Notes under the pieces: generated by a model
What the model was told of the DNA's origin: nothing
Database searches by the model: none
Seen by the model: only the letters and a program-made list of their open reading frames with translations
Program-made: the position numbers and the translations under genes
NCBI RefSeq assembly: GCF_002741015.1
Contig: NZ_CP016619.1
Span: 62,001 to 126,000, forward strand
Origin: Microvirga ossetica
GTDB lineage: Bacteria; Pseudomonadota; Alphaproteobacteria; Rhizobiales; Beijerinckiaceae
Reading direction: 5' to 3'
Length of the DNA stretch: 64,000 nucleotides
Part shown: positions 43,845 through 53,979 of the stretch, piece by piece
Position numbering within the stretch: position 1 is the stretch's first letter
Layout of the letters: each line of letters begins with the position of its first letter

Positions 43845-44214
43845 TGGGTCTGGAACAAGATCTGCTCCCAAAAACACGCTAACGCAGTACGTTGCAAGAA
43901 TGTGGACCTGTAAACCGACCGAACGTGCCTTCACATTGGCTGAATCCAGCTTTCATCTGGGTGTCTGAGCCATCATCCTGGGACGAAAGACTGGTGGGGC
44001 AGCGTAAGTCTTCCCGAGGTCTTGCTTATGAGAGACGGTCGCCGTCGAGATAAGTTCGAGAAAGCAAGTTAATGCAATAGTTTCAACCGGGTACCCAATC
44101 GACGGGTACATCGTCGTGGTCCACGCTAAGTAGTCAGGTCGCAAGCCTTACCCGAAAGGTTGCCGATCCGTTCTACCTTAGCGTGTCAATGGGAACAGAT
44201 CTTGCGCTGGCCCC
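43845..44214. mobile_element. 370-bp Tn3-type miniature element, TIME-like copy 1
   Basis: The left end (GGGTCTGGAACAAGATCTGC..., about 43846-43884) and the inverted right end (GGGGCCAGCGCAAGATCTGT..., ending at 44214) align over about 38 bp, both containing AAGATCTG(C/T)TCCCA and ACACGCTAA. Its left end closely resembles the terminal repeat of the Tn3-family element at 54344. There is no gene inside. Known elements of this kind are called TIMEs (Tn3-derived inverted-repeat miniature elements). Confidence 0.75.
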
Positions 44215-44464
44215 AGCATTGGCGGAGGTGCGGCAAAAAGGGATGGCGCGAGCCGTCGGCCATCCGATTCCGGGCGTCAATGCCTTCAGTGTCCCGGTAT
44301 TCGACCAATCGGGCTCTGTCGCGCTCGTGATCACCGCAATTGGACCCGAGGGCACCTTCGACGCGAATTGGGAAAGCCCGATTGCGACCAAGCTTTTGGA
44401 GTGCGCTGCCAAAGTATCGGAACGACTTGGATCTCAGTCCAATCGCTCGCATAAGGCGGCCTGA
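44215..44464 (+). pseudogene. IclR-type regulator, C-terminal remnant
   Basis: The frame reads ALAEVRQKGMARAVGHPIPG, VNAFSVPVFDQSGSVALVI and ECAAKVSERLG, the last 80 residues of an IclR effector-binding domain. It starts exactly at the outer end of the miniature element, which removed the N-terminal helix-turn-helix and most of the domain. Confidence 0.8.
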
Positions 44465-44519
44465 TCGCTTTTCGTACAGGCGCACCGTCGTTTCAAACTG
44501 AACTTTATCGAAGGTAGTA

Positions 44520-44557
44520 GGGGAGCGTGCAAGGTTTGTGCAATAAACCGCGCCAAA
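44520..44557 (+). repeat. Orphan 38-bp transposon end
   Basis: The sequence GGGGAGCGTGCAAGGTTTGT... through GCGCCAAA is almost identical to the right end of the element at 36963-37295. Its partner end is not found. It is separated from the next miniature element by only two bases, so that element probably replaced the rest. Confidence 0.75.
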
Positions 44558-44559
44558 TA

Positions 44560-44924
44560 GGGGCCAGCGCAAGATCCGTTCCTGATTGAGCGCTAAGTCA
44601 GAACGGATCGGCAACCGTTCGAGCGAGGCTTGAAGCCTAACCCTATGCGTGCGGCACCATCACCTCGACGTGCCTCGCGTAAACCATTGTTGTTTGTCTC
44701 TAATCCTGTCCGCGAATCCCACCAAGCAGAGTCACTCGCTGTGGCGAAGCTGCCGAGCCGCCACATCCTTCCTATTTGGGTATCCGCGGCGCTGTACGGC
44801 GACACAGACACCTGAACCAAGGCGTTTTTGGCCGTTGGGTAGCTCGGTACGCCTGCGTGGGAGTGCATGTTCCTACTACGTACTCCGTTAGCGCTCAATC
44901 AGGAGCAGATCTTGCGCTGACCCC
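44560..44924. mobile_element. 365-bp Tn3-type miniature element, TIME-like copy 2
   Basis: The left end GGGGCCAGCGCAAGATCCGT... and the inverted right end GGGGTCAGCGCAAGATCTGC... match over 37 bp with three differences, each ending in TGATTGAGCGCTAA. About 60 bases of the left end also match, inverted, the right end of copy 1 (GGTTGCCGATCCGTTCT...). There is no convincing gene inside, and no target duplication is visible. Confidence 0.8.
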
Positions 44925-45054
44925 AGATGGGTGCGGATAGCGGTCGGCTCAGATCGGGGATCAACGGACATGGGTCGCCTCCAGCGTGAGTGGATACAGC
45001 ACCCTCACTCTGCCAGAGAGTGGACCGCTATCCACCCCCATAGGATCTGTAGTG

Positions 45055-45366
45055 CTAATTGCTTACCCTGTAGGGGAGCCGATCCTTTTGTCTTGCCTTC
45101 GCCACTTCCCAGGCCGAATCGAACTCCTCGGCTGATATTACGGTCAGTTCAAATTCCGGATCAGCCGCGATTTCCTCCAGCGTGGGCAGCGGCTCTATGC
45201 CGAGTCTGGTGCTGCCAGATTGCTCTTCGCGATCAGCAAAATCCACCCGCCCATCGGCATAAACCTCTACTTTTCTCACTTCCCATAGCTCGTCATTCAG
45301 CTCGCTGTAGAGCAGCACCGGAGAGTCGGGCGAAGTATGTAACCACCTAACTTTAATGTATTTCAT
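45055..45366 (-). CDS. DUF6881 immunity protein candidate
   Basis: The 103-residue protein begins MKYIKVRWLHTSPDSPVLLY and continues SELNDELWEVRKVEVYADGR, then a GIEPLPTLEEIAADPEFEL step, the pattern of DUF6881 proteins that accompany polymorphic toxins. Its ATG overlaps the toxin stop by four bases (ATGA), giving tight coupling. It is acidic in its C-terminal half and has no signal peptide, as expected for a cytoplasmic antitoxin-like protein that would bind the ADP-ribosyltransferase-like domain. The role is inferred from position and family. Confidence 0.82.
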   Translation of the reverse strand: MKYIKVRWLHTSPDSPVLLYSELNDELWEVRKVEVYADGRVDFADREEQSGSTRLGIEPLPTLEEIAADPEFELTVISAEEFDSAWEVAKARQKDRLPYRVSN

Positions 45367-48300
45367 CTGCCCGGAACCCTTCCGCTGCTGAGAAGCCTTC
45401 CCGTAAGATCGAGCGGTACTTCGTTCGGGATAACATACACACCCGCGCGCCCTTGGACCGCCCCCAAGCCAGTAGCATCAATCTCAACATAATGCGTGAA
45501 TCGGCTTTCTTGGAATGGGAAGCCGAGGAAGTCGCGCGACAATTCCCCGGGCGTCCGGGTGCCGGGAACGATATCCGACACGTATTGCCCGTTCCCATAT
45601 CGAACGTCGTTGGTTCCAACTCGCCAGAGCGACGGATTGAGAGAGTTGCGCTCGATAATGCCCGTCATGCCCGCCTCGCTGGTGTAGTGATATAGGACTT
45701 GGCGACCTATGGCACCGCCTTCACCAACGGCTGCTGGCGCCCTTCCTGCCACTACACTGGCGATAACGACTGCACCTGTGCCCACCAAGGTGCTTTTGTC
45801 ATTCTCGTCATTTCCCACCGGCAAGATGAATGGCTTGCTGAGATTGACCCCCATGCCCCTTAGCAGAAGGCCGATACCCGGGGGAAGAGCCGCGTTAATC
45901 AGCATACCGGTCAGGGCGTTGTGCACGGCCGTTTGAACGCCACCTTGTGTGAAATAGGCGTTCTTTGTTCCCGGGATCGGAATCTGCGCAGTTCCTAAAA
46001 AAACGTTCTTGGCTGTAATTTGCCGGCTTGCCTGCATTTCTGCCCGCATCGACGCCGCATTTTCCAGCCGAACCATCCGATCGTCGCTAACACACGGGTT
46101 ACATGACGTTTCTACACTCGTTGCATCGTTCCAATGCGTCCCAGGAATTGGCGGCGGTGGTCCCGGCGGTTGGCCCTGCAGCCCAAAGGCATCGACGTGC
46201 GTCATGACACGTCCGGACACGTAGGCATAAGGGTTGCTATCTCCAGCCAGCGAGTGAATGGTAAGCGGGTCGGCGCTTACCCACCTTCCGATGCGAGGCT
46301 GGTAATAGCGTAACCCGAAGTAGATCAAGCCGACTTCGATGTCTTCCTCTTTGCCGGTAAACTTGAAGTCCTCCCGGGAGGACGCCCAACGTTCCGGCCG
46401 ATAGTCGACGTCAGGAGCGCCGAACGCCTGGTAGGTCGCGCGTTCGACAACCTCGCCCGAATCCTTGTCGATGACGAACGCCGTCGATCCCAGGTAATCG
46501 GGAATCGACAGGAAGGTATGGATCTTCCTTCCATCCTGCCTCGCGAGCGGAAGGACAAGATCCCTGTCCCTGAAAACACGTCCGTTTCCGGCAGTGAATC
46601 GGATTTCATTATCTATGGCAAAATCATAGCTGCCGCTGGGTACGTGATAATCGGCCCGGTCAATCCGCAGGGTATCGAAGACGTCCAACGAATATTTTTC
46701 CTCTCCCGCGCGATCCTTCGTCGTGCGAAGAACCCGAGCTCCTTCGCTGTAGCGATAGGACAAAGTCCAGTCCGGGGGAACGTTGGCATCATGTGGGGGC
46801 ACGGCACCTGCAGAATAGTCCCACCGTCCCGCCCGCGTCAGTTGCCCGACCTCGTCAAAGTTGTAACGGAAGCGGTGTGAACACTTCTGAGATTTGGACA
46901 GGCAAGATTCGCGACTGACGATCAGTTCGCGCATGTTCCCTGCCGCATCGTAGCTGGCGGCCACCCCATCGGCGCTTCGGATCTGGTGCGGTCCCTCGAC
47001 GGCACCCGTAAGAAGAGCTGCGCCATTGGTGATCTCGCCGAGCGAGCGGTCGTAATGACGGGTGGCGTCATCGAGCGTTTCGATGCTGTTGCCCAACCAG
47101 TCGAAACGAAACATCTGTTCAATCACTCGCTCTTGGCCCGGACCTTCGGGCACTGGTCTATTGCTGCCGGCATTCATTTCAGCATCAAACGCCAGCACCT
47201 GTTTGTCGTTACCGTGATCATGATGGATGCTAGTAAGCCTGTATGCGTCATCATAGCTCGCGGCTCGGCTGACCTGTTTCGCACCGTCGGGCCACAAACC
47301 CGATGACAAGTCGTCGATCTTGAGAGGGTTACTCGATGCGCCATAAACGAACCGGTGGTGCAGGAGGTCGAGCTGGGTGGTTTCTGGGTCCGGTTTCGAA
47401 TAGGTCGGTGGTAGACCGCTTAACCAGACAGGAATCGCGTTGTGTCGATTGACCCGGTAGTTTGTGAGACGATCACGGGCGTCATAACTCAGCGCCACCC
47501 GAGTCCTAGCCGCATCGCCGTAATAATAATAATCGACTGCACCATTGGGTAAGTAGCTTAGTTCGCTGATCAGCAGACCGTCGCTGCTGCCGATAGTCCG
47601 AAGCAGACCTCGTTCCGAATAGTCGAACGTCTCCTTGAAATCGAGGCTGGGCGTGGTCTCTCGGGCGCGGAGCCGATTGCCCCGATCGAATTGGAACGAT
47701 TGGCTGAACCAGGGCGTGGCGTAGCGGTTTGCAAGCTCTGCTGCGGGACTGCCAGGTTTGGCGATGCGACGTGTTATAAGGCGCGGAGCTCCTCGGGCAT
47801 CGTAGTTCAGTCGTGTGTGCGAACCACGGTCCTGGATGGAGGCCAACCGCCCGAGCGCAAGTTCAGCGCGGTCGTTGAAGCTTGGAGAGGGGGCGATCTG
47901 CCCCGGCTCGTAGTCGTCGTAACGGAAGAATGCTTCGGTGCCAGTTCCCGTCGCAAGGTTGGGCGCCGTGTATGGCGCATGGCTGGCTTCGCACGGGGAA
48001 TAGTCCTCGGCAATCAGCCGACTGAGGCCATCATAGTAGAGATTGCTCCCGCAGCCCCGGGCGTCGCTGGTTCCGACGAGACGCCCTGCGTCGTCGTACA
48101 CATACTTCCAGTTCCGGCGAGTTGAGCCTTCCGTTCGCGCGGTGTTTGGCTCGTCGTTTTCAACGAGTCGGCCAAACGAATCCCACTGGAGTGTTCGGGT
48201 GTAAGTGTCTGAACCGTTGGCGTGGCGGCGTTTGAGGCTCCGAGGCTCGCCGGTACCAAGATAATCGGCTTCTGCGATGATCACGTCACCGTTGCCAGTC

Positions 48301-51300
48301 GAACTTGTCTCCGCCACCCGGCCATGCCCGTCAAAGGCGATCTTAGCGAAGGCATTCCCGTGCGGGCCGCCTGTTATCACCTGCTCGGCATCGCGTGCTT
48401 CAACCTCGAGCGGGCGGTAAGCAAATCTAGCGAGCAGCGTCTGGTCGCTGTATCGCTCGAGTGGCCGTCCGAAGTCGTCGTACTCCGTCCACATACGGCC
48501 AAACATGGCAGAGAGCGGCGGCGCCGTGTCTGCTACCGTGAAGGGATCGCCAAAAAACGACTTCGGACGCACCTGCGTGTTGATGCGGCCCGCGGAGTCC
48601 CGCTCTGTCCAATCGCGTTGGATCCAGGGTGATCCATCGGCATCGACATCCGCTTGGTCGTAACCGAGGATATGCTCACCAAGCCCGTTGAAAATCTCGT
48701 AGGACGCGATGAAATGGTCCGTGTCGATCCAACGTTCGATCCTCACAAACGACAACGGACTTTTTTCGTGATGGCTCAGGCGCAGGGCGAGTTCCGTTGC
48801 CCCGAAGCTGCCGTCTCGCCTCGGCAAGTGAACCTCAGCCAAACGTCCAAAGCTGTCGTAGACCCGTGTCTGCGAAGCACCCGACGGGTCGCTCGTATAT
48901 GTGATCTGTCCAAGGCCCCGGTCGAAGCCGAACTTCGTTGCCAGCGGACCACCGCCCGGCCCGGCACTAAACCGCGTCAGTGTCTCGATGAACTGCGCAT
49001 AGGGTTGATCAAGTGTTGCACTCGCAAGCAGACGGCTATCGCTGGGCAGGCTGGGGGCGCCGGTGATCCGCACGGGCACCCCGTGCTCACTTACGTCGAT
49101 GCTCACAAGCGTTCGCTCACCTGGAGCCATCGAAGCGCTTGCGGGAGGGCCAGTGCCGAGTGCGAGGTTCCGGTCGAGCCAGGCCTGGCCGAACACCCGA
49201 TAGGGATAGCTGAGCTGCGCCCGCACACTGATCAAGTCTCCGGCAACATTGTATGTGAAGGAGCGCCGACGCAGAGTCTCGGGAAGGCTCATTCCCTGGC
49301 GCTGTTCCTCCATAATCATGCCCGAGGCACGGCAGCCCCAGTCGGCCCCGCAGCGACCGGACGGCGGCGTCGATCTGGTTGTGATTTGAGGATCCGGGTA
49401 CTCGTTCGTCGTGCCGGTGGCGAGTTCCCGTCCCCTGCGTACGACGGCCGTCATATTGCCGTCGGCGTCGTAACTCATCTGCGTCACGAGGTGCTGGCGC
49501 TTGCCGGGCTGATCCGGCACGGGCTGCCGAGCAAATGGATGCTGATCGGCATTCGCGACGCTGACGCCTGTCTCCGTGTCGTACAGAAACTGGTGCAGCT
49601 CGAAAACCTGCGAGCGGCGAACAGATCGATCCGCCGCCGGGGGTGGGAAATTTGCCGCTGGAACATCGAAGCTGCCGGCGCTCGTGTAAACCATGGTCGT
49701 CGTCGACAGCCATTTTGTGGGCGTCTCGCCATCACTGGGCACGAAACGATCAACGCGGACCGGGACACCCACCAGGGCCGCATTATCGGAGACGTCGCTC
49801 GTCCGAGTGCAGTTCGGTGAGACTTTCCCGCTCTCGCAATCGCCGAACCAGTGCCAAGTCTGGATCACCTCGCCAGTCTCAGATGTGGCCCTGACGCGGC
49901 GAAATCCCTTGAACGCGCGCTCCCAGGGGTCATAGGCGGGATCGCGATAGGAATACTTCGTCGTGCGGTCGAAGCGATACGGGTCCACCAGCGGTGTACC
50001 AAGAGCCGCGGGTGTATCGCGCTGGGTAATGCGGGAAACGACCGGCAAGACTGCCGGGCTGTGGGAACGCCACACTTGCAGGAAGCTGTCGGCATCGGGA
50101 TCCGAATACCAAGCGTTGCGATCGTGTTCTTGAATGGTCTGATAGGCGATTTCAGTGTCGGCCCCAACGCCGTTACGGATACGGGTGAGGAGTCCCGGAC
50201 GGGGCGCGCGCGGCCCCCATGATCCCATGGGGGTCTTGGTCACAAACGAGAAGTGCCAGGCACCCTTGATCCCGAGGAGGACGAACTCATCGGTCCCGTT
50301 AGCATCAATGTCCGCAAAGACGACCCGGGCATCGACTTCGAGAGCGGTCGGTCTGTCCGGATCGACCACGACTCCGACCTTGCATGCATCGGACGGATTG
50401 GCGCACCGGAATGTGCGACCATCGACATTCACCCAGAGCCGAATGAAGCCCCGTCGGAAGCCGTCGCTCCCGATCTCGTCCGGCTGATAGACCACCAGAT
50501 CGGCAAACCCTTCGCCGGTGACGTCGTGGAAAAATCCCTTCCGCTTCCATCCGGCAGAGATATCATACTCCGAGACGGGCCACGGCAAATCTGCATCAGG
50601 CACAAAAATTCGGTAGCCACGGCCCAACCACGAGCCATTGCCTGCAACCGAGCAGATTGAATCTTCGCTCCGGCAGCCAAAATGGCCTCGCCCGTTCCCC
50701 GGTCGGACGATCGGTACGGGATCGAAGCCCTCAATTGTGACGAGATCGACGACGCCGTCGCCGCTCACATCAGCGTAATAGGACGTGGCGCCCCCTCTGA
50801 ACGCAGCGGGCGATGCCTCGGGCGCCCGTGTGAAGGGAATAAGCGCTGGCCCCTCGATCCCGTCCTCAACGTGCAGGTGGGGAACACGTCGCGAGAGGAG
50901 AACAGTCGCTTTCTGGAACCCGTTCGCTTGCTCCGGCTCGACGCTTAGGCGATCGACCAATCCATCTCCGTCGATGTCCACGTAAATTCCGCTGGTTGGC
51001 GGGGGCTGCAAGTCAGTCGGCCGCTTGGCCCAGAAAGTGTCCGGAGTTTCGACCCACTTGAGTGATGGATATTTCAGATTCCCGTCCGACGGGCGGGCAT
51101 TCGGACAGAAGCTCTCCTCGGCAGGAGTCGCTTCGATGCCGAAGCCATGGAGGTTCGCTTTTGTCCAAAGGAAAAGTGCATCTCCCCACGGGCCGACCGC
51201 CTCAGCACCCCATTGGGAAAAGAGCGCGACATGCGAATGGCCGCTCGGCGGCAGCGTTTGCCAATGGGTCAGTGTTCCGCTTGCACCGTCACCCGCGTCG

Positions 51301-53012
51301 AGGCAGTGGTGCTGAAGCCTCACGGGCCCTAGCGACGTCGGTCCCCGATTGATGTAGGCGATGTGCTCGCGGGCGGAGCGGATGGTTACCGGGGTAGGGT
51401 CCGAGGCATAGTGGCAAATGAGCTGGGGCCCCGCGGGCGTACTGGCGACATGAAACCAGACATCGACCCGAGCGTTGCTGTCGTTAGGCTCTGGGCATTC
51501 CGGATGCCACCAGGCAATGCCGCCATCGGGCCACACGGCGATCTGATGGTTCTGCGGCCATCCTTGGACGATGTCGGGGAAACCATCGCGGTTGACGTCG
51601 AGCACGGCTGAGTTGGCGACGTACTTTAGCCCCTCGTTCCCTGCCGCCGGCGTCGCCTCGAGTGGTGACCGCTCCGCCTTTCCTAAGGCAATCCACGCGT
51701 TCTCGTATTCGAAAGACTGCGGCGGCAGCGTTGGGCAGTTCGTGATTTCAGGAATGCTCCCGTTCAGTTCCTTTACGCCGCAGCGGCCTTCGAGCTGCAC
51801 TTGCTTCAAGTAGGATCGACCCCAGAGCGGGGCCTGATCAGACGTGGCAGGGACGCTGCGATCGGCGTAGTAGGTCAGATTATAGGCCCGCACGACCTCC
51901 CGCTCTCCTGTGCCCGCGGAGTTTTTTGCGGCTACGGCGACCCTGCGAAGCCGCAGCCAGTGGCGACGTTTATCCATCTCTGTGTAATCGCGCCGGAAGT
52001 ACGGTGGCCAGTCCCACCAAAGCTGGACGTGATACGCAAAGTCACTATGGCTGGAACCCCAATTGTTCGCGGGCGGGGTGTAATACACGTTGTACAAGTA
52101 CTTTCGCGAACTATTGCCGCCCCAACCGTAGACGATCAGGTTCTTTCCACCTCCCAAGCTTCCGGCTTCGATACCGTGCAGGTCGTACTGCCTCACGAGA
52201 TTCCACCGGAACATCGAGAAAGGCGGCCCACCTTCCCGATCGATTCCATCGGTGGTCAAATCGGGGCGGGTCAACGGCGATCCGAGTTCGAAGATTTGGC
52301 CGCCTTTATGCTGGACGATCCAAGTCTTGCGGTCACCACTCAAAAAGAGCCGTTCGCCGCCGCGGTCGACCTGCCGTCTATAGTGCCTGAATCCTTGGGC
52401 CCAGCTGGGCATCGGTCCCGCCGCCGCGGGGCAAGCCGGGTCGCCACCCACCGTGCACACAAATGTAAGCGGACTACCGGCGTACGCAAACCGATCCTCG
52501 CTACGTGGGTTACCGGCGTCTGCGTAGATCGGCCAGCCCGAGAGTGGTGCGCGCTCGATAGCGGGAAGCCCTATCGACCAGCTCTCGCCCGCTTCGCCGG
52601 TGCCGGAAGTCGATCGATAATGAAGTCCGAGCCCGGGTTGCACGTCCCCCCTCGCGGCCGGGAGAGAAAATGGCACCGTGTAAGTCAGCACGCCAGTGGC
52701 TTGCTCAATGCTCGGAGTCGAAGTGCTTTCGCCGAAGGTGCCCGAGATGGCTTGTGGTGGCGCGGGCAGCTCGGCGAGCGCAAGTTCGGAACTGAATCCG
52801 AACAGAACAGCCACGCGGAGCAGGAGCACCGTACCACGGCTGAGAACAAGGCTCAGTCCAGCTTTTTCGGCCAAAGTATTTACTCCACGAAGACGCGGAG
52901 AAACTTTTATAGTAACACACACAGCCGCAGGCGTCACTGTCGGTTGTGACTGCTGAGAGCTCGCTTTCGAGTAGACCGCAGCCGCAACTCCCATATGGCC
53001 GCTGTGGGTCAC
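45363..53012 (-). CDS. SpvB/RHS-repeat polymorphic toxin with HYD1 ADP-ribosyltransferase-like tip
   Basis: The 2549-codon frame opens with GTG 53012; a TTG near 52874 with a GGAG box is an alternative start just before a hydrophobic segment (GTVLLLRVAVLFGFSSELAL). After it come an SpvB-like domain (SGTFGESTSTPSIEQATGVL, LGLHYRSTSG), FG-GAP-type calcium repeats (DIDGDGLVDRL, DVSGDGVVDLV, DVTGEGFADLV), a TcdB/TcaC-type middle, and many RHS/YD repeats closing with YFGLRYYQPRIGRWVSADPL. After a Pro-rich linker and a glycine-rich hydrophobic stretch, residues about 2437-2549 carry LYHYTSEAG, YGNGQYVSD and HYVEIDATGL, the H-Y-E/D signature of HYD1-type ADP-ribosyltransferases. Such proteins enclose and deliver the toxin tip. 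Confidence 0.9.
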   Translation of the reverse strand: MTHSGHMGVAAAVYSKASSQQSQPTVTPAAVCVTIKVSPRLRGVNTLAEKAGLSLVLSRGTVLLLRVAVLFGFSSELALAELPAPPQAISGTFGESTSTPSIEQATGVLTYTVPFSLPAARGDVQPGLGLHYRSTSGTGEAGESWSIGLPAIERAPLSGWPIYADAGNPRSEDRFAYAGSPLTFVCTVGGDPACPAAAGPMPSWAQGFRHYRRQVDRGGERLFLSGDRKTWIVQHKGGQIFELGSPLTRPDLTTDGIDREGGPPFSMFRWNLVRQYDLHGIEAGSLGGGKNLIVYGWGGNSSRKYLYNVYYTPPANNWGSSHSDFAYHVQLWWDWPPYFRRDYTEMDKRRHWLRLRRVAVAAKNSAGTGEREVVRAYNLTYYADRSVPATSDQAPLWGRSYLKQVQLEGRCGVKELNGSIPEITNCPTLPPQSFEYENAWIALGKAERSPLEATPAAGNEGLKYVANSAVLDVNRDGFPDIVQGWPQNHQIAVWPDGGIAWWHPECPEPNDSNARVDVWFHVASTPAGPQLICHYASDPTPVTIRSAREHIAYINRGPTSLGPVRLQHHCLDAGDGASGTLTHWQTLPPSGHSHVALFSQWGAEAVGPWGDALFLWTKANLHGFGIEATPAEESFCPNARPSDGNLKYPSLKWVETPDTFWAKRPTDLQPPPTSGIYVDIDGDGLVDRLSVEPEQANGFQKATVLLSRRVPHLHVEDGIEGPALIPFTRAPEASPAAFRGGATSYYADVSGDGVVDLVTIEGFDPVPIVRPGNGRGHFGCRSEDSICSVAGNGSWLGRGYRIFVPDADLPWPVSEYDISAGWKRKGFFHDVTGEGFADLVVYQPDEIGSDGFRRGFIRLWVNVDGRTFRCANPSDACKVGVVVDPDRPTALEVDARVVFADIDANGTDEFVLLGIKGAWHFSFVTKTPMGSWGPRAPRPGLLTRIRNGVGADTEIAYQTIQEHDRNAWYSDPDADSFLQVWRSHSPAVLPVVSRITQRDTPAALGTPLVDPYRFDRTTKYSYRDPAYDPWERAFKGFRRVRATSETGEVIQTWHWFGDCESGKVSPNCTRTSDVSDNAALVGVPVRVDRFVPSDGETPTKWLSTTTMVYTSAGSFDVPAANFPPPAADRSVRRSQVFELHQFLYDTETGVSVANADQHPFARQPVPDQPGKRQHLVTQMSYDADGNMTAVVRRGRELATGTTNEYPDPQITTRSTPPSGRCGADWGCRASGMIMEEQRQGMSLPETLRRRSFTYNVAGDLISVRAQLSYPYRVFGQAWLDRNLALGTGPPASASMAPGERTLVSIDVSEHGVPVRITGAPSLPSDSRLLASATLDQPYAQFIETLTRFSAGPGGGPLATKFGFDRGLGQITYTSDPSGASQTRVYDSFGRLAEVHLPRRDGSFGATELALRLSHHEKSPLSFVRIERWIDTDHFIASYEIFNGLGEHILGYDQADVDADGSPWIQRDWTERDSAGRINTQVRPKSFFGDPFTVADTAPPLSAMFGRMWTEYDDFGRPLERYSDQTLLARFAYRPLEVEARDAEQVITGGPHGNAFAKIAFDGHGRVAETSSTGNGDVIIAEADYLGTGEPRSLKRRHANGSDTYTRTLQWDSFGRLVENDEPNTARTEGSTRRNWKYVYDDAGRLVGTSDARGCGSNLYYDGLSRLIAEDYSPCEASHAPYTAPNLATGTGTEAFFRYDDYEPGQIAPSPSFNDRAELALGRLASIQDRGSHTRLNYDARGAPRLITRRIAKPGSPAAELANRYATPWFSQSFQFDRGNRLRARETTPSLDFKETFDYSERGLLRTIGSSDGLLISELSYLPNGAVDYYYYGDAARTRVALSYDARDRLTNYRVNRHNAIPVWLSGLPPTYSKPDPETTQLDLLHHRFVYGASSNPLKIDDLSSGLWPDGAKQVSRAASYDDAYRLTSIHHDHGNDKQVLAFDAEMNAGSNRPVPEGPGQERVIEQMFRFDWLGNSIETLDDATRHYDRSLGEITNGAALLTGAVEGPHQIRSADGVAASYDAAGNMRELIVSRESCLSKSQKCSHRFRYNFDEVGQLTRAGRWDYSAGAVPPHDANVPPDWTLSYRYSEGARVLRTTKDRAGEEKYSLDVFDTLRIDRADYHVPSGSYDFAIDNEIRFTAGNGRVFRDRDLVLPLARQDGRKIHTFLSIPDYLGSTAFVIDKDSGEVVERATYQAFGAPDVDYRPERWASSREDFKFTGKEEDIEVGLIYFGLRYYQPRIGRWVSADPLTIHSLAGDSNPYAYVSGRVMTHVDAFGLQGQPPGPPPPIPGTHWNDATSVETSCNPCVSDDRMVRLENAASMRAEMQASRQITAKNVFLGTAQIPIPGTKNAYFTQGGVQTAVHNALTGMLINAALPPGIGLLLRGMGVNLSKPFILPVGNDENDKSTLVGTGAVVIASVVAGRAPAAVGEGGAIGRQVLYHYTSEAGMTGIIERNSLNPSLWRVGTNDVRYGNGQYVSDIVPGTRTPGELSRDFLGFPFQESRFTHYVEIDATGLGAVQGRAGVYVIPNEVPLDLTGRLLSSGRVPGR

Positions 53013-53440
53013 GCAAGGAAATTGCCGTCGCTTTAGGTGTAGAATCCTGGACTCGATTTGACGGACAGTGTCGGAGCGAGTTGCACTCTGGCAGTCTGGA
53101 TGATGGCTTGGGTCTCCGGCGGGCCCTCAAGCCCTGTGCCTGCGGCGCACCGCTACGCGGCTGTAGGGCTTGACCGCCCACCTCGCCCACGCTGAGAGAG
53201 CAATCATGCCGGAAGGGCAGGCTCTGAACTCGGCGGCCCTCACGCAGAACGCGATCTGGTCCGACGCTGTCTGACAGGTCAAATCCTGACTTTCACACTG
53301 TTAGGAGTGTCTGTTTTCCCCTTCCGAAGCAGACATACAGTCTACTTCGCAGATGTGTCAGAAGCCGTCGCTTCGGTGAGCCCGCAAGCACTATCACCTG
53401 GTCGTTGTAGCCGGCGCAGAGTCACGCATAGGGCGGTCGT
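53013..53440. other. Intergenic region upstream of the toxin gene
   Basis: No gene is recognised. Short open frames on both strands have no ribosome-binding site or family likeness. The toxin promoter should lie here, but no clear -35/-10 pair could be fixed. Confidence 0.4.
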
Positions 53441-53845
53441 TCACCGGTCTGCGATTGGCTCTGATCCATGAAAATGGCGCCAGCGCCACGTGTTTCTTCG
53501 ACGTTCCAGCACGCCAGTCATTCGGTAGGGCACGCGCTGCTCGGTACCTTCGCCGCTGAGGACCGCTTCGCCTTGGGCGAAGAGCCACGCGATGTCCCCA
53601 ACAAAGGATACGTCGCGGCTTCGCCACTCCCACCTGATCTGAACCGGCAGTCCAAAGAACCTGTGAACGAGCGCATCAACCTCAGTCAGTCCGGTCGCCA
53701 CCTCACTGGCTTCAGAGCCGACCAGACGGATGTCTGCCTCTTCCGCGAACTCGGAGAGAAGCGCTGGATCCCGTGCGGCCACCAAGCTCTCAAATCGCTC
53801 CAATGCCTGGAGCACCTGGTCTCGTACTTCGGCTGGGTCGCCCAT
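53441..53845 (-). CDS. NTF2-like/SnoaL-type small protein
   Basis: The 134-residue protein begins at ATG 53845 after AGGAGGG. It has the alpha-plus-beta order of NTF2-like folds: VRDQVLQALERFESLVAARD, an ADIRLVGSEASEVATG strand, VDALVHRFFGLPVQIRWEWR and GVLERRRNTWRWRHFHGSEP. Members include DUF4440 and SnoaL-like proteins with varied roles. It stands alone. No catalytic residue set is evident. Confidence 0.75.
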   Translation of the reverse strand: MGDPAEVRDQVLQALERFESLVAARDPALLSEFAEEADIRLVGSEASEVATGLTEVDALVHRFFGLPVQIRWEWRSRDVSFVGDIAWLFAQGEAVLSGEGTEQRVPYRMTGVLERRRNTWRWRHFHGSEPIADR

Positions 53846-53979
53846 TTTTGCCCTCCTTCGAAGCAATTCCTGCGCGGGGCCGTGGCGAGTATAGTGGCTG
53901 GAGGCGCGGTCATGAAGAACACCCGCATTCCCATTGCGTCCACGCTCAAGGCGAGGAGACTGGGCCGGAGGGTAGCCGG

